Part shown: positions 31,201-43,332 of the stretch, one piece after another
Numbering within the stretch: position 1 is the first letter of the stretch
How the letters are laid out: the number at the start of each line of letters is the position of its first letter
From: Larix kaempferi
Taxonomy: Eukaryota; Streptophyta; Pinopsida; Pinales; Pinaceae
Reading direction: 5' to 3'
NCBI GenBank assembly: GCA_027924585.1
Contig: BSBM01000870.1
Location: 1,984,001 to 2,048,000, forward strand
DNA length: 64,000 nt
Program-made: the position numbers and the translations under genes
The notes under the pieces: model-generated
What the model was told of the DNA's origin: nothing
The model's database searches: none
The model's input: the letters and a program-made list of their open reading frames with translations, nothing else

Positions 31201-32394
31201 ATTCGAAATCTCCTTGTGCTTGGCCGTCCCAAACAAAAGCGATGTGAGTGTGGAGCAAACAAAGGAAAACATGAACCGTTGTGGCATAATCGGGGATGAA
31301 ATGGTGGAGGAAATTGGCTCTCCCTGAAGGCTCTGTAGTTGTCGAAGCGTACATGGTGATGGGAGGTCTAGGATGGCTTGGAATTTTAATGGATCTATAG
31401 TAATCCCTTTTTGTGAAATGATAAAACCCAACAACCGGCCTGCTAGAACGCAAAATACACACTTGAGTGGGTTCAAGCGGATTTGATACTTGTGACAACA
31501 CAGAAACACCTTCCGAAGGTCGTTCAGATGGTTGGACCGTTTCTTGGATCGAGCCGTGAGGTCATCGAGGTAGACCAAGATGATGTTAACCAAGTCATGA
31601 AAACAATAGGTCATGGCCCGCTGAAAGGTGGCGCCAGCGTTTTTAAGACCGAAAGGCATAACCCGATAAGCAAAGGTGCCCAATAGGGTGGTGAAAGCAG
31701 TCTTGTACTGATCTTCTTTGTGAATCTGAATTTGATTATACCCAGAGAAACCGTCCATGAAAGATAGTGTCTCATGCCCTGCACATGCATCGATAAGTTG
31801 GTCGATAAATGGCGTGGGGAAGTTGTCTTTGGGACAAGCTTGCTTTAAGTCACGAAAATCGGTACAGACACGAATAGTGCCTTCCTTTTTGTTGACTAGT
31901 ACCGGGTTGGAAACCCAAGTGGTATAAGCGATGGGGTAAATGAACCTAGTTGTATGAAGCTTCTCAATTTCAGCTTTGACGGTGGGAAGCTTAGATGGGT
32001 GGATGGGGTGTTGTTTTTGGCGAACGGGTGGTATGTTGGGCCAAGTGTCAATGTGGTGTTCTACGATAGTGGGTTCAAGACAAGGCATATCGGTGTAGGA
32101 CCATGCAAAGACGTCGCGAAACTCTTGGAAGATCTTCTTGTAAGCTTGAACCTCATCCTCAGTGCATGTTGCGCCCAAAGAAATGAGTTCGGGTATTCCG
32201 GGCATGGTAGAGATGTCAACTTTTATGATGGGTGAAATATTGGCCATATTTCCTTCCTCAAAGGCATCGGGAGTTGGGATGGGATATTTAAACCAGTCAA
32301 CCTTGGTTGGAAGGAAATCTTTGGATTCGACAAAGAGTTGGGTTTTCATGGAGGTGGTGGATGCTTCAGGGATGAAGTATGATCGATGGTGCAT
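31195..32394 (-). pseudogene. Reverse transcriptase of the Tat-like element
   Basis: An open stretch of 399 codons. The N-terminal linker (residues 1-140) includes FRDVFAWSYTDMPCLEPTIV. RT motifs in order are VNKKEGTIRVCTDFRDLKQA, LSFMDGFSGYNQIQIHKEDQ, YRVMPFGLKNAGATFQRAM, the catalytic ILVYLDDLTARSK and the thumb AGRLLGFIISQKGITIDP. All three RT aspartates are present. A frameshift at about 31,330 moves the continuation to an overlapping frame (31501-31010). It would synthesise cDNA in the wild-type element; here it is separated from the other domains by stops. Confidence 0.92.
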
Positions 32395-32639
32395 ATCGTC
32401 CCAGGGGTAGTCGGGTGTGGTTAGCGTTTCGAGGATTTCCTTGTCACTGCAGAAGCACTATGTCATCAAATCAGTCGACTAAGGCGCACTGGTGGATGAA
32501 ATCATATAAATGGTATTGTCTCTCCTGAGGAGGAAGAGAGTGGGGGATAAATTTCTTCAATGGAAGGAGGGGATGTTTCTGGATCGAAATGAGTTAGTTC
32601 ATAAAGAGCCAATCTGTATTCCGAGAGATCTAGGCAGTG

Positions 32640-33000
32640 ATGTCAGTAATGGCCATAAATACCGCATATTGCGCAAGGGTGATTAGTACGTAATGATTTA
32701 TCGCGGGGCTTAGGGGTAGGGTCAAGTGCGACAACCGGAATGTTGGGGTCGTCATCTAATGTTTGCATGTGTTCCTAAAGTGCTGGTAATTGTGGGCATT
32801 GGTGGGTAGTGTGGCCCAAATCGTCACACAAAGAGAATTTGAGGGGAGCACGAAATGTCAGAGGATTCTTTGTCGGCTTTGGTGTAGGTGGGGCGGTGTA
32901 GGTTGCGGGTGGAGCAGTGTAGGTTTGAGGGCCTCTACCCCCTGTGTGACAGGGCAGAGGGGGTGCATTACCAGATTTTGATGCGGTTATCACTCCTAGA
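32640..33000 (-). pseudogene. Two zinc-knuckle-like motifs between protease and RT
   Basis: KFSLCDDLGHTTHQCPQL (near 32,830-32,780) keeps C, H and C of a CCHC knuckle but has lost the first Cys. HPCAICGIYGHY-x-HHCLDL (near 32,690-32,640) has the full CX2CX4HX4C pattern, with a TGA one transition from CGA inside it. Together with the Gag finger this gives three knuckles, two of them after the protease. Whether all three are typical of the family is unknown to me. Confidence 0.65.
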
Positions 33001-33774
33001 GGTCGTCATGGTGATAGGTTGGACAGGTTGTAAAATTACATTTGGTGTAGGGGAAGGACTTGGGGCGGGTAGGTACCACATAGGTAGTCCTAACGTTAAC
33101 CCAGGAAGATTGAGCGTAGCCATTACTGGGGTGTTGACCTCTCCTGAAGGAGGAAATAGGAACGGGATAGTGTGGATTGGTGTGGCTCCGACATGACTAG
33201 GCACTAAGGGTGCTTGCAGTAGTAAAGGGGGTTGTTGGATGGGTGCCTGTGAGAGCGTGCACAGATCAAATATTTCAGTTGTCCGTAAAGGTGGTGTAAT
33301 GGATTGGAATGTAGAATTCATGGGTGTATCTAAGTATATCTCGGGTCCGACTGTGGATACAAACAATGTAGGTGCGTTGTGAATGGGTTGTTCAATCATA
33401 GGGAGAACGTTTATAGGTGCGGCGGGTGCATTAGGATCGTAGTACGTCAGTTGATTGATATTGATCACACATCCCTCATGGGGGAACATCATGGTGCGGA
33501 AGATGGATGAAGCGACAGCCTTCATGGCATACATGTAATTGCGTCCAAGTAAGAGGTTGTAATCAAGCTGGGCATTGATGACCTCTATGTCGATAAGGAT
33601 CGTTTTTCCAACTAATTGAACAGGTATGTTGGCCAAAAGGCCTTGTGGTTGAGCTGAGCGGCCATCATAAGCTCGTAATGCGATTGTGGATGGTTGTAGT
33701 GTAGGGGATTTGAGCTTGTGCCAGACGAATGTGGACATCACGCAGGTAGAGGCACCTTCATCGATGAATCGCAA
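33001..33774 (-). pseudogene. Protease and downstream linker of the Tat-like element
   Basis: Retropepsin-like domain. The active site is RFIDEGASTCVMS (residues 2-14), with DEG in place of D(S/T)G as in several plant Tat-like proteases. The closing motif LLLGRNYMYAMKAV is near residue 75. The following 170 residues form a Pro-rich linker (for example TLNLPGLTLGLPMWYLPAPS) that leads to the finger motifs. The frame is open over 268 codons. Confidence 0.8.
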
Positions 33775-34019
33775 GGTTCTAAATGGATACAGAAACCTAA
33801 AATGATAATGTGTAAGGAAAACATGGTTTGGCTTGGTCTAAGTCGAATGCCATCATTCGTGAGTCAGAAGTGTCTATCGCACCAATGGCGGATAACAATA
33901 TTTTTCCCTGTGCAGGACAGTTTTTTAGGACTTCAAGAGTAGACATAGCAACGGGGGACTGGGCTAAGTCATCCACAATGTTATAATTCGAGGCGACACG
34001 AGCGTTAGGATTATTATTG

Positions 34020-36415
34020 ATTCAACGTAGTGGGAAGCGAGGGGCTTTAGGGCCCCCGTCTAACGGTGCAGTAGGTATGCATAAGGGATGATTAGTGGGA
34101 AGAGCGTTGGTGGATTTATCAGCGGGAATGGCTTTCGAGGTGGAGCCATATTGGTTTCGGTGTGTTTGGAAGTGGACATCAGCCGATGACATCATTAACA
34201 GATGGTGAGTACCTGAGTCCATATGTTGGTGATCGGTTGCAGCATAGGTGATTTGCTGCTATGGTGTCGTGGTTCCTTGAGGGGGATCCAGCAGACGAGT
34301 GTTCACCATTCCTTGTGTGGGAAAAGGATTCTGTAGCACCATGGGTTGCGGTTGACAAGGTGGTGTTAGATGTGCAACGTACCCCTAGCGTTGGGCGTCG
34401 TCGGTCCAAAGTTGGCGCGCTCACTCCAAATGGGGGCAAGTGTGTGTATAATGGTTGTATACCCCGCATATGGAACATGGGTGGTTTGTTCGTAAATTGG
34501 GGTTCTTACCTTATTTCGATGGTCGATCAGGGTTTTGGTTGGCGGGGGTAGCGTTATTATTATTTTGAGGATTGGGTGGTTGACCACATTGGTTCTGAGG
34601 TTGGTTGCTTCCCCGGTTGTGTCCTCTTCCGCGGTTTTGTTGACCTTGTTGATTGCATTGGGTATTCTGGTTTTGCGGTGGATTTTGCGGTGCATACACT
34701 TGCCCTTGGGCAATAGGGGGATTTTGAGGTTGTGCAGGTGCTGGAGCAGGCTACGGTGGATAGTATGAGGGAGGGGCTGGAGGTGGTCCAGGTGCTGGTG
34801 CTGATTGTGGTTGTTGGTAAGTCTGAGCGACTGGCAGCTGTGGTGTTGCAGGCACTGCCTATGGTGGGTAATAAGTCGTTGGGGCTTGTGAGTGAACAGG
34901 AGCATGAGTGGTCTGCTAGTGATAATATGTAGGAGGTGCAACTGGTGGTGCATAGGCTGAAGGTGTGTGATTGTAACACTATGGTGGACATGAGGGTCCA
35001 TGAATGTGGTGGGAGTGTGTCATGGGATCATACGAAGTCGTAGCTCTGAAATGAGATGTGGCCCGCGAAAGGTCGGGGCCAATATTATGGATCATAATGG
35101 ACAAGGGTTTGTTGTGTGACACAACATGACCAATGATGCCATCGGCATCATGGGATTCCCCGGCGCGTCATTCCGGGAGGAATCGCCGCGGGGGGCATCT
35201 GGTAAAATGGTGTATAATTAGCCAGACTGGGCGTAGATCAGATCAAACTGTTGGGCTTTCAAAATGGCTTATTCTTCAGACTAGGGTCGTTCAAATGCCA
35301 CATATTTGGAAATGGCTAGAAGGAGAGATTTCAGAAACCAATCTAGGAAGATACGGTCATCTAACTTAATCTTACATGAGCTTCGGCATTTACGCCACTC
35401 ATGAATGTGATCAATGATGTGGGTGGTCGTGTTTTGCCTGCAAGACAGTAGGATCTCTACTGCCGCGTCGTAATGGACGGGTAACTGAAAGAACTACAGA
35501 AATGTCGAGGGGAGAGATGTAAAAGTGGAGTGGGTCCTGTGAGGCTGCTCAATATACCACTTAGTTGTAGATCCAGTGAGGGTCCGTTGCAACAAACGTA
35601 GGCGGATGGAGTCATCCACTGTGGAGTTGGAGGAACACCATAGATGGAAAAACATGATGTGATTTTGGGGGTCCTCCCCATCCTTTCCCTCAAACTTAGG
35701 GATGTCTGATGGGATTTTGGTAGGCATATGAGGCCAAGTGGGATCATGTCGAATGGGATCGTTTGTCAATCTTTCCAAGTCAGGGAAGTTGAGACTAGCC
35801 ATAAATGGCAAACTGGCAGAAGGATGTGACATGGTTGTTGGGGCGTATGTGCTGGTGGTAGCATTGTTGATCAGGCCGTTGCCCCCAACGTGTGAAGTGG
35901 GAATATGAGCCGTGACGGGGATGTGACCCCCAAATAGAGGTGTGGGGATGGTGTGGGAGGAGCCTACGCCTCCAAGTGTAACATGGGTCACAGATGGGGC
36001 AGGATTGGGTACAATAGCCGTTGGAATTGGAATAGTGACAGGGATGGTGGGTGTGGGTCCCATCGAGGGCATACCCAGGATAGGTGTTGTAGTGGTGGCT
36101 ATTGTGGTGGCTGGGGTGGTGGTGGATTATCCACCGACAATCCCTACGAATAATGGATTGGAATTCATGCCAGCCATGGGGCTAGTCTGTGTTGTGTAGG
36201 TAGGGTTTTCTGATTCTACCTTAGAGTCAAATGTGAAATGAGGGGCGTCAGATTCGGGTGACGAGGCTCTACGCCGGTGACGAGTGGGGTCAAGTGATGA
36301 GACTCTACGCCTGTGACGAGTGGTGTCAAGTGAACCGTGTTGAGGGTGTTTTCCCCGAAAGCGCCGAGAACGTCTCGGGGACTCAATGGTGACAGACGGA
36401 TAGTAAAACTAGTAG
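34020..36415 (-). pseudogene. Gag of the Tat-like element
   Basis: The Gag frame starts near 36,415 with an Arg-rich head (RRSRRF, RHRRR repeats), then a Pro/Thr linker. The retroviral-type Gag domain carries IPKFEGKDGEDPQNHIMFFH and LLQRTLTGSTTKWYIEQP (35,720-35,540). A long Pro/Gln-rich region follows (35.0-34.55 kb), and then the nucleocapsid knuckle HPCSICGVYNHYTHTCPHL (about 34,484-34,430, CX2CX4HX4C intact). Stops (for example near 36,133 and 34,508) and frame changes break it into pieces (36072-35494, 34699-34511 and others). It is the structural protein of the particle; particle assembly by this copy is not possible. Confidence 0.85.
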
Positions 36416-37539
36416 ATAATGGCAAGTGAAAAGCTCAAAAACCCTAATGCAATCGAGTGTGCAGAAGGGCAGTGCAAAAAATATGGCACTCAGGCCAACA
36501 ATAAACTTAAAATGATCATTGTAACAGTTGTGCTACGGTAAGCGAAGTGACCAAAAAATGCAGTCAGAATACCAACAAGCAAACGGCTCCTAAAATAAAA
36601 ATGGTGTACTCGCTAAACCGGGGGAGGTAAGAGAGTATGCAAACGGCTAACTAAAAGGTATGTTGGCTCCAACTAGAAATATCCTCTGCAAGGCGATGAA
36701 ATCCAAGTGATACAATACGAAAAGTAGAACCAAATGGATAAATGCCCCCCCTATCGGGAGGGACATCGAGTAAAGGAATCCTAGAAGAATGGCTACTAAT
36801 ATACCCCGTTCATGAAAAATCCATAAAGGTAAATCCGCAGCTCCTGTTCTATCGCCGTCGTACTCCCACCAGGGTAGTACAACGAGAACAACGAGTAGGT
36901 AGCCTTTGGTTACTGAATGGATTGCAGTATTCCACTCAGGCCTCCGGAACCAGTCTTGCTACTTTGCCCCTCCTAGGGGAGAGGCATTTCCGACAAATTG
37001 GTGTATAACCGTGCCAAAACATACTAGGGGATTTTGGTACCCTAATGGACAACAACTATGTTTCAAGTGAAAATGACTGAGGGGTGTTATTTGGATTCCT
37101 ATTCCCCCTGTCCTACCTAACTACAAAGTTATTTTATGTTCCCCAAGTGGGGTTAGAAGGTTGGTTGTGTTAAGTAAATTTTAAGGCTCACTTGTATTAA
37201 GGTGACAGAGTGTGTGCAAGTGAGATGATGTATCCAACAAAAGGCCACGCTTGGGAAACAATCTATCAACTATAAATACTGAAATTTTAACTTGCAAATG
37301 CTGAAATTTAACTGTAAATGCTAAAAAACATCTTTTTCAATGAAAATGCTGAAAAATTTGTACAATGGTACAGTGAAGCAAATAACAGAGAAACTCAAGA
37401 AGTATCTTGGGTTGCAGGCAAAACAGGTGGTTGTCAAGGTGCAGGAAAAATCTGGGCCAAAAATGGATCTAGAAAACTCAGAAAACAGATCGCAGGTTTC
37501 GGGCCGAAACTAGGGATCTGGGTCACAGTTGTCTATGAG
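36416..37539 (-). other. 5' leader of the Tat-like element, no gene seen
   Basis: About 1.1 kb upstream of Gag on the minus strand. No frame with a recognised motif, no primer site and no LTR copy matching 23345-24146 were found. An open frame at 36742-37008 (plus) has no family signal. Confidence 0.45.
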
Positions 37540-37930
37540 AAAAATCGCAGTCTGGGTCGCGACTGTGAGGCTGAAGGATTCCATCTGGATCGTGGCTATG
37601 AGGCTGAAAGACGCGATCAAGATTGTGGATGTGGGGCTGGATGACGCGATCTGGGCTCAGAAGCTGAGTTGCAGATCGCAGGTTTGGGGTAAACATATGC
37701 GATCTGGGTCAAGGTTATGGGCTGGGCAGCCGCGATCGAGGCTCAGAAGCCAAGTTGCAGATTGCGGGTTTGGGGTAAATAGATGCTATCTGGGTCGCAG
37801 TTATGGGCTGGGAAGCCTTGATCAGGGCTCAGAAGCCGAGTTGCAGATGGCGGGTTTGGGGTAAACAGATGCGATCTAGGTCGCGGGTTTGGGCTGGACA
37901 GCCATGATTTGGATCGCGGATGTGGGGAAA
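37540..37930 (+). repeat. 86-bp GATCGC-rich minisatellite
   Basis: GGTTTGGGGTAAA begins at 37681, 37767 and 37853 (period 86), with partial units on both sides. It is CpG-rich compared with the surroundings. Its short words (GCGATC, GATCGCA) recur in the 33-bp array at 26.95-27.1 kb. Confidence 0.8.
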
Positions 37931-38660
37931 AAAACCTGCGCTCGACAGCGCAAAAATAGCCATCGAAAACGATAGCCGAAACTGAAAAATGGGGACTACA
38001 GGTCTTGTAGAAACAACAATGAGGAGAATGTTAATCCTAAAAGTTGAATTCTATCTCTAGAGCTAGCAAGTCAAAACCTTTAAAAATGTATTAGCCTTGG
38101 TAAGAACCCTAAATGGTTTCAGTATGGAGAAAAAGCATCCAATCTTCGCATCCAAAAAGAAGATCATAGGATAATAGGAAACTAGGACAATATGATCCAT
38201 CCCTCGAGCATACACCTAAGAATCCAACTAACAATTTTGATTCTATAAAGATCATAAACAAGCATGCCAATACACTTTATAGTAGTCTTAAAGGTATATA
38301 GTGCTTCATATTATGTACATCAAACAAAATATATGACAGCAAAGAGAAGTATATTTGGTGTAGCTTTCAAAGAGCATATGACAACAAAGAGGGCACACCA
38401 ACAAGGGACACTAGCACAGTATCTATCTTGAAAGTTGAAATACGACTACAGAAGATGAATTGTCAAAGAAACTTACACGAAAAAAGTAGGTAGCAAAAAT
38501 TAAGTTGGTTTATCCCAAACATTCATCGCGCTTGAGGGAAAAATATCACATGCAAATCAAGAAAAATACAACTAATAATTATTCAAAAATTACCTATTAG
38601 ATGGGAACAAATAAGGAAAAAAAAAGGTAGAATTTTCTTTACATTCATCTTGTTGAGATT
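37931..38660 (+). other. Spacer without recognised feature
   Basis: AT-rich, with no frame, repeat or LTR end that I can support. The expected 5' LTR of the Tat-like element should lie about here if present, but it is not recognisable. Confidence 0.45.
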
Positions 38661-39080
38661 TCAAAAAAATCTATAAAAAAAAATGTAATCACTTTCTTCT
38701 AATTTGTATGTGTCATTTCTATTATTATATGATAAGTTGGTCATTACTATAACATATTCAAGTTGTACAAAAAGATGGTCTGGAAAATTATACTTGTAAA
38801 AGTGGTGCCCCTTTATTTGACTCTTGTACCAACAAAATTGAAGCTTAACACCTTCTAGCTTATCCAAAAGATTAATGTCATTATGGTAATCAAACACCCT
38901 ATTGCCATCCTTCTTTTGTATTCTTTGAACCCTTCCAATGTACCAAGTTCCACAAGAAACACCTTCTTTCATACTTCGAGAAACACATTTTATTATGGTA
39001 ATTTGAACTATATGTATTGAGTTGCTCTCAAACAACACCCCACAAATCCGATCCAATTCCAAATCCAATTGAAACACCAT
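38661..39080 (-). pseudogene. Unrecognised 139-codon ORF, transposon-gene-like
   Basis: An open frame with a regular protein-like composition: CGTWYIGRVQRIQKKDGNRV (residues 44-63), then LDKLEGVKLQFCWYKSQIKG and HHFYKYNFPDHLFVQLEYVI, ending in SYNNRNDTYKLEESDYIFFY. It looks like a folded domain with alternating aromatic and charged residues. It is not RT, integrase or a known transposase core that I can name. Upstream on the same strand (39,500-39,240) a continuing frame with stops includes RMENEWRHELDEILDSIDEC, so the gene was longer. Function unknown. Confidence 0.4.
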
Positions 39081-39140
39081 TTTTAGGGCCCTTTCATCTC
39101 ACCTAAAGTAGACCACATTTCTCACTCTAGTCAACCTATC

Positions 39141-39242
39141 TTTAAATAATGTTGGATTTACATTCAACTAACTAACAAAAACTATTTGAACTTTAAATAA
39201 TGTTGGATTTACATTCAACTAACTAACAAAAACTATTTGAAC
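39141..39242 (+). repeat. Two-copy 51-bp tandem duplication
   Basis: TTTAAATAATGTTGGATTTA and the following 31 bases are repeated without change at 39141 and 39192. Confidence 0.9.
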
Positions 39243-40772
39243 ATATCCTTACCATCAATCTCTACCATTGATTTGGTATTTATGTTTATACACTCATCAA
39301 TGGAATCTAAAATTTCATCCAACTCATGCCTCCACTCATTTTCCATTCTTTTCCATTCACTATCATTGAGTAAAGATGAAGATGAGATTGGAATGCCGAA
39401 TTGGAGTGACTCGATGGTGAATCATCAACTACCTCATCCACTACTCGGAATGTTGGATAGTTTTGATCCTCTATCCATGGTTTAAACCACCAAGAAGATT
39501 GTGTGGGTCCTTTTCATTGCATGCCAAGACTTGATAAAATGTTTTGTGTATCATCCAATCCTATCTTATGGGATTCTATAATTTTATCTGTATATATTGA
39601 ATCATATTTTGATCATACATAATGATTATATGTCGTTTGTTGGTGCAATTTATTCCAAATATTGATTGCTTCTTATGATATTTATTAAATGAAGCCCTTA
39701 GGGATTTGATTCTTCTTCAACAACTTTATTAAGGGTTCAAATAGCATGAAGCAAGTCAGTGAAATCATAGGCCCTCTCTACTCCAAACATCCAACTAACT
39801 TTTATAAAGAAGTTCTAAGATACATCTGACCTAGTCAAGTGCAATACACATAGCAAGTAAGAGTAGTGACCTAAAAATAATATCATCAACAAAATTGCAA
39901 ATAGGCATGAATTTTTCACATCCTAATATGCCTATATGCTAATGAAATCTATGTTGACATTAGTATGATATTGTTTCCATACCCAACATAACTATAACAT
40001 GAAGAAATGTTGAACCCTTGATGCATTTCACGTTCTTTCCCAAAGAGTCAAACTATGAGACAAAAATGTCAATGTAGTCAACAACAATCATTAGATAAAT
40101 ATATGTACCTAGTTCCTTCTCTTCCCTTCCACTTGTTGTAGTTCTCATCTCTTTTAAACACCTTCTAACTTGCCTTGAAGCAATATATTGTCCTGAATCC
40201 CAATTTTGTCAATCTATCATCTCTATATATTCAATTTTAATCTTGTAATCCACATTAAATATGTTTTAAACCATTCTAGCATGATTATAATTTATCAACT
40301 CTTCTCCAACAATCAAATCTCATCAACCACTAAACAAAGGATTGACTAGTTTTTTTTGTGTGTATATAATTCTAATCAAATAGTCATGTTACTTAGAAAC
40401 CATCATGCAACCCAAATTACCCCCATCCTTCCAAGGAATTTAATATTAAATACATGTTGAGAATAATCCTTCAACATAAGTTGTCTTCTAGTATCCCCAT
40501 GTGATGTTTGACTAATAATAGGTACCAAAAACATTTCCACGTGTTTCCTCCACATAACTTCTATTTTTTCTCATTGTCAATAAACAAATTTTAAATTTGC
40601 ATCAAACCTATTGCATGTTGGATGAACAACCACAACCAAACAAGGATTATTTTCATGTAAAGGGTTTGAAATATTAGCATGTGCAAAATGGCTAATTGCG
40701 TTGTTCTGAAAAGTGCCTAGAGTAATATCATAGCCTACAACTCCATTTTTGCTACCCACCTAACATATATTT

Positions 40773-40982
40773 TTGCAATGGTCTCATCATCAGCAAGGCA
40801 TACAAGAATCAAACCCTTCAATCCATGTTTATGATTTATAAGAAGCATAAACCTTTCCAATTTCCTTAAATATGTACTCAATTTTTTTCACAATGATCTC
40901 ATCTTCAACAAGGCATATAAGAATCGATCCCTTTATACCATGTTTGGCTTTATAAGAAGCATAAGCCTTTCCAATTTCCTAA
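40773..40982 (+). repeat. Diverged two-copy ~115-bp duplication
   Basis: CAAGGCATA...AAGAATC...CCATGTTT...TTATAAGAAGCATAA.CCTTTCCAATTTCCT occurs from 40794 and again from 40909. It is more diverged than the other duplications in the window. Confidence 0.75.
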
Positions 40983-41311
40983 AAAATTCACTCATGCTCC
41001 CCCAAGACCTCCCCATAATTTGATCATCTCATAAACGGATTTAGTGGATTTACGAGTCCTTTTCCATGCTTTTGGATATGTCAAGTTTTGAAAAATATCC
41101 TGAACAAATTCCCAAATTACATCTTTACCTTGTAATTTTCTTTGTTGATGTGCCTAACACACATCCTTGCCAAACCTGAAGGCATCCTTCCTTTCTATAG
41201 ATACAAACAACTTTTCCTTTCTGGAACTCAATTTAAAAGAGAGCATAGCAACCATTGTCCTCTCCCACCAAAGAGCCCTCATTACTGATCTACAACTAGT
41301 ATTTGCAAACA

Positions 41312-41452
41312 TTGCAACATTTTTTACTTCATTTTGAGTCAAATAGTTAATTCTTCTCCCTTTCCATGTATCTCATCCATCTTTGCAACATTTTTTACTT
41401 CATTTTGAGTCAAATAGTTAATTCTTCTCCCTTTCCATGTATCTCATCCATC
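41312..41452 (+). repeat. Two-copy 71-bp tandem duplication
   Basis: TTGCAACATTTTTTACTTCA through CTCATCCAT repeats at 41312 and 41383 with essentially no change. Confidence 0.9.
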
Positions 41453-42297
41453 CCTTTCATCCATGACATAAATGGATCCTAAATTCGTCACATTTTGGGA
41501 TCAACTTACAAAAATTGCATGTCAATGAATCAAAATGGATCCCTAATTCAAAAACCTTGTGTCAATGAATATGCCTATCTATACCATCAATATGACATTC
41601 AATGCCATGATAACATAGAATCCTCTTGGTATGCTTCTCCATGACCCATAATTTCCCACCCCTTTGATCATCCCTGTGACCTTTATGTCCAATCTCTCCC
41701 CATTTATATCAATATATGGATGCCAATTCCCCAACATTGATGTTTCAAGAAAGATAAATTATCTACAATAAGATAATAAAACCAAACAAATTAAAATAAT
41801 GTGTAAATTCAAATTCAAATTAAATTTAAACTTTTGTGATTTACACACCTAAAGTACAAGTATTTTCACTTTTAGAACCTGTCAATGCCCAATATTGCAT
41901 CAATTTGAATTTTCACAAAGTGTTGTGAATATATTTAATCTTCTGCTTCATTTATTAGATCCCCTCCAAAAATTACTTGTATGTGACTCTATTTTTAAAC
42001 TTTTTTCCAAAAACTAGCCTAAGCTTACTGGGGGGCTATTTAAGAACAAAAGAGGGCAAAAGAACATTAATGTTCAAAGAAAAAGGATGTGACTTCATGT
42101 TATTATTGAATTCATTGGCCCAAAACCAAAATGTAGAATGTTAGTTCTATTTGAATGTAGTTCATTGCATTATTGGTTCCTATGTTATGGACATACCATT
42201 TAAAGTGCTCTTGGTGATCTGGTTTGCATTTATTGGTTAGCAATTAGGTTGATATGAGGTGGTGTATAATGATCGAAATGGAAATTTTATTTGACGC

Positions 42298-42603
42298 GTG
42301 CATATTTTCCAACTCATTCACAAAAAACAAAATGCATTTATCAGTTGTGATCATGTTGGATGTCGTTGGAATTGGGAAAACTGCTTATTTATTTCATTTG
42401 ATTATCCATTGTTGATGCAAAGCAAGCTAGATTTGATATATGGTAAGATTTCTATGATAGATTCTCAAGCATTCCACTATTCTATTTGGCATAAATTGCA
42501 TTTAATGTTGTGTAAATATGGCATGGGTTGGATTAAACGAGTTAAACTTGGCCATATTGCTACTTTGGAAACTCATACTAAACTTAATCTCACCACGATA
42601 TAG
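42298..42603 (+). pseudogene. Possible host gene fragment interrupted by an insertion
   Basis: A 101-codon frame with ordinary protein composition (NAFISCDHVGCRWNWENCLF near residues 12-31; YSIWHKLHLMLCKYGMGWIK near 60-79). The sequence continues in broken frames to the target duplication at 42695 and appears to resume after 45601 (RCDPAVDSSFLIQLKKC-like frame near 45,620-45,670). If so, the small LTR element sits inside an old gene copy. I do not recognise the protein. Confidence 0.3.
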
Positions 42604-42695
42604 TTTAGTTTTCATTTCTTTTTACAAACATTCAAGCAGGAAGAACCAGTTCAACTTCGATTCTTTTCATAATTTTGCAAAAGACCTGTTATATA

Positions 42696-42901
42696 TGTTA
42701 GACAACATATCATGAAATATATATGAAAAAGATAAGCAGAGACATGAAGACGAATATGGCAAAAAAGGCAATATATTAATGAGTTGTTAAGCCATCTAGC
42801 ATATGCACAAAAATGTACATATATATTACAAAAATACCATAACTGTCATGTAACCGCATAACAGTTAGGTTAAGCTAACTAATAATGATTAATCTTTAAC
42901 A
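42696..42901 (-). repeat. 3' LTR of the 2.9-kb element
   Basis: 206 bp, partner of 45391-45596. CCCCCCTTAAT follows on the plus strand, the complement of the polypurine tract. Confidence 0.93.
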
Positions 42902-43332
42902 TCCCCCCTTAATCATAAGTTAGTTAGCGCCTAAAAAACTGTCTCTACTTGACAATAGCTGAAAATCTCTCTGACATAAAAACTAGCAGAACCTCAATTT
43001 TCTACTAAATGGGTGGTTTTAGGATGACCACAAACCAACATGGCTCTCACTCTAGCTCTGGCTACTCCACTGACTTTGGCTAGGAGGCTCTGGCTCAAGG
43101 CTCTGGCTACTGGCACAAGTTCTAGCTATGGCTCAGGTTCTGGCTTCCTTCTCGATTGATAGGGCTTCGACACTGAACTATCAATCAATCTGCAATCCAT
43201 CAAACTTCGAAACTTGAAGTCTGACAATCATCATTGTGTTCCCCCCTGTCAGCTGAAAGAGGAGAAGTTCTTTGAAAATGTAAACAAGCAGGACTTCATG
43301 TTTTCTGCTTAATTGGTGGATGACCACTAACC

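Larger units (their letters stand above)
23345..37950 (-). mobile_element. Non-chromovirus (Tat-like) Ty3/gypsy element with antisense gene
   Basis: On the minus strand, from high to low coordinates: minisatellite leader (37.9-37.5 kb), Gag with CCHC finger (36.4-34.0), protease (33.77-32.97), two more finger-like motifs (32.83-32.65), RT (32.4-31.2), RNase H (31.2-30.7), integrase (30.6-29.45), a 5.3-kb 3' region, polypurine tract and LTR. The RT sequence style (FMDGFSGYNQIQI, VYLDDLTARSKKR) and the absence of a chromodomain point to the Tat/Athila side of plant Ty3/gypsy. I see no room for the second RNase H described for many Tat elements, so the sublineage is uncertain. The 3' region holds an oppositely oriented PMD gene. 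The element is broken by many stops, and its 5' LTR is unresolved. Confidence 0.82.
39243..42295 (-). other. Unassigned relics, mostly minus-sense
   Basis: Short minus-strand frames (for example 41342-41154, MTQNEVKNVAMFANTSCRSV at its start) are separated by many stops, as in an old gene or transposon. Two internal duplications are listed separately. I could not assign a family. No LTR pair, terminal inverted repeat or poly(A) tail marks the limits. Confidence 0.35.

Noticed and set aside
34366-35001. Long minus-strand His/Leu-rich frame and several plus-strand frames over Gag
   Set aside because: They are alternative frames of the Pro/Gln-rich Gag linker; composition follows from the repeat, and the CCHC knuckle is in another frame.
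37931-38660. 5' LTR of the Tat-like element
   Set aside because: I compared the start, end and internal words of the LTR at 23345-24146 with this stretch and found no match.
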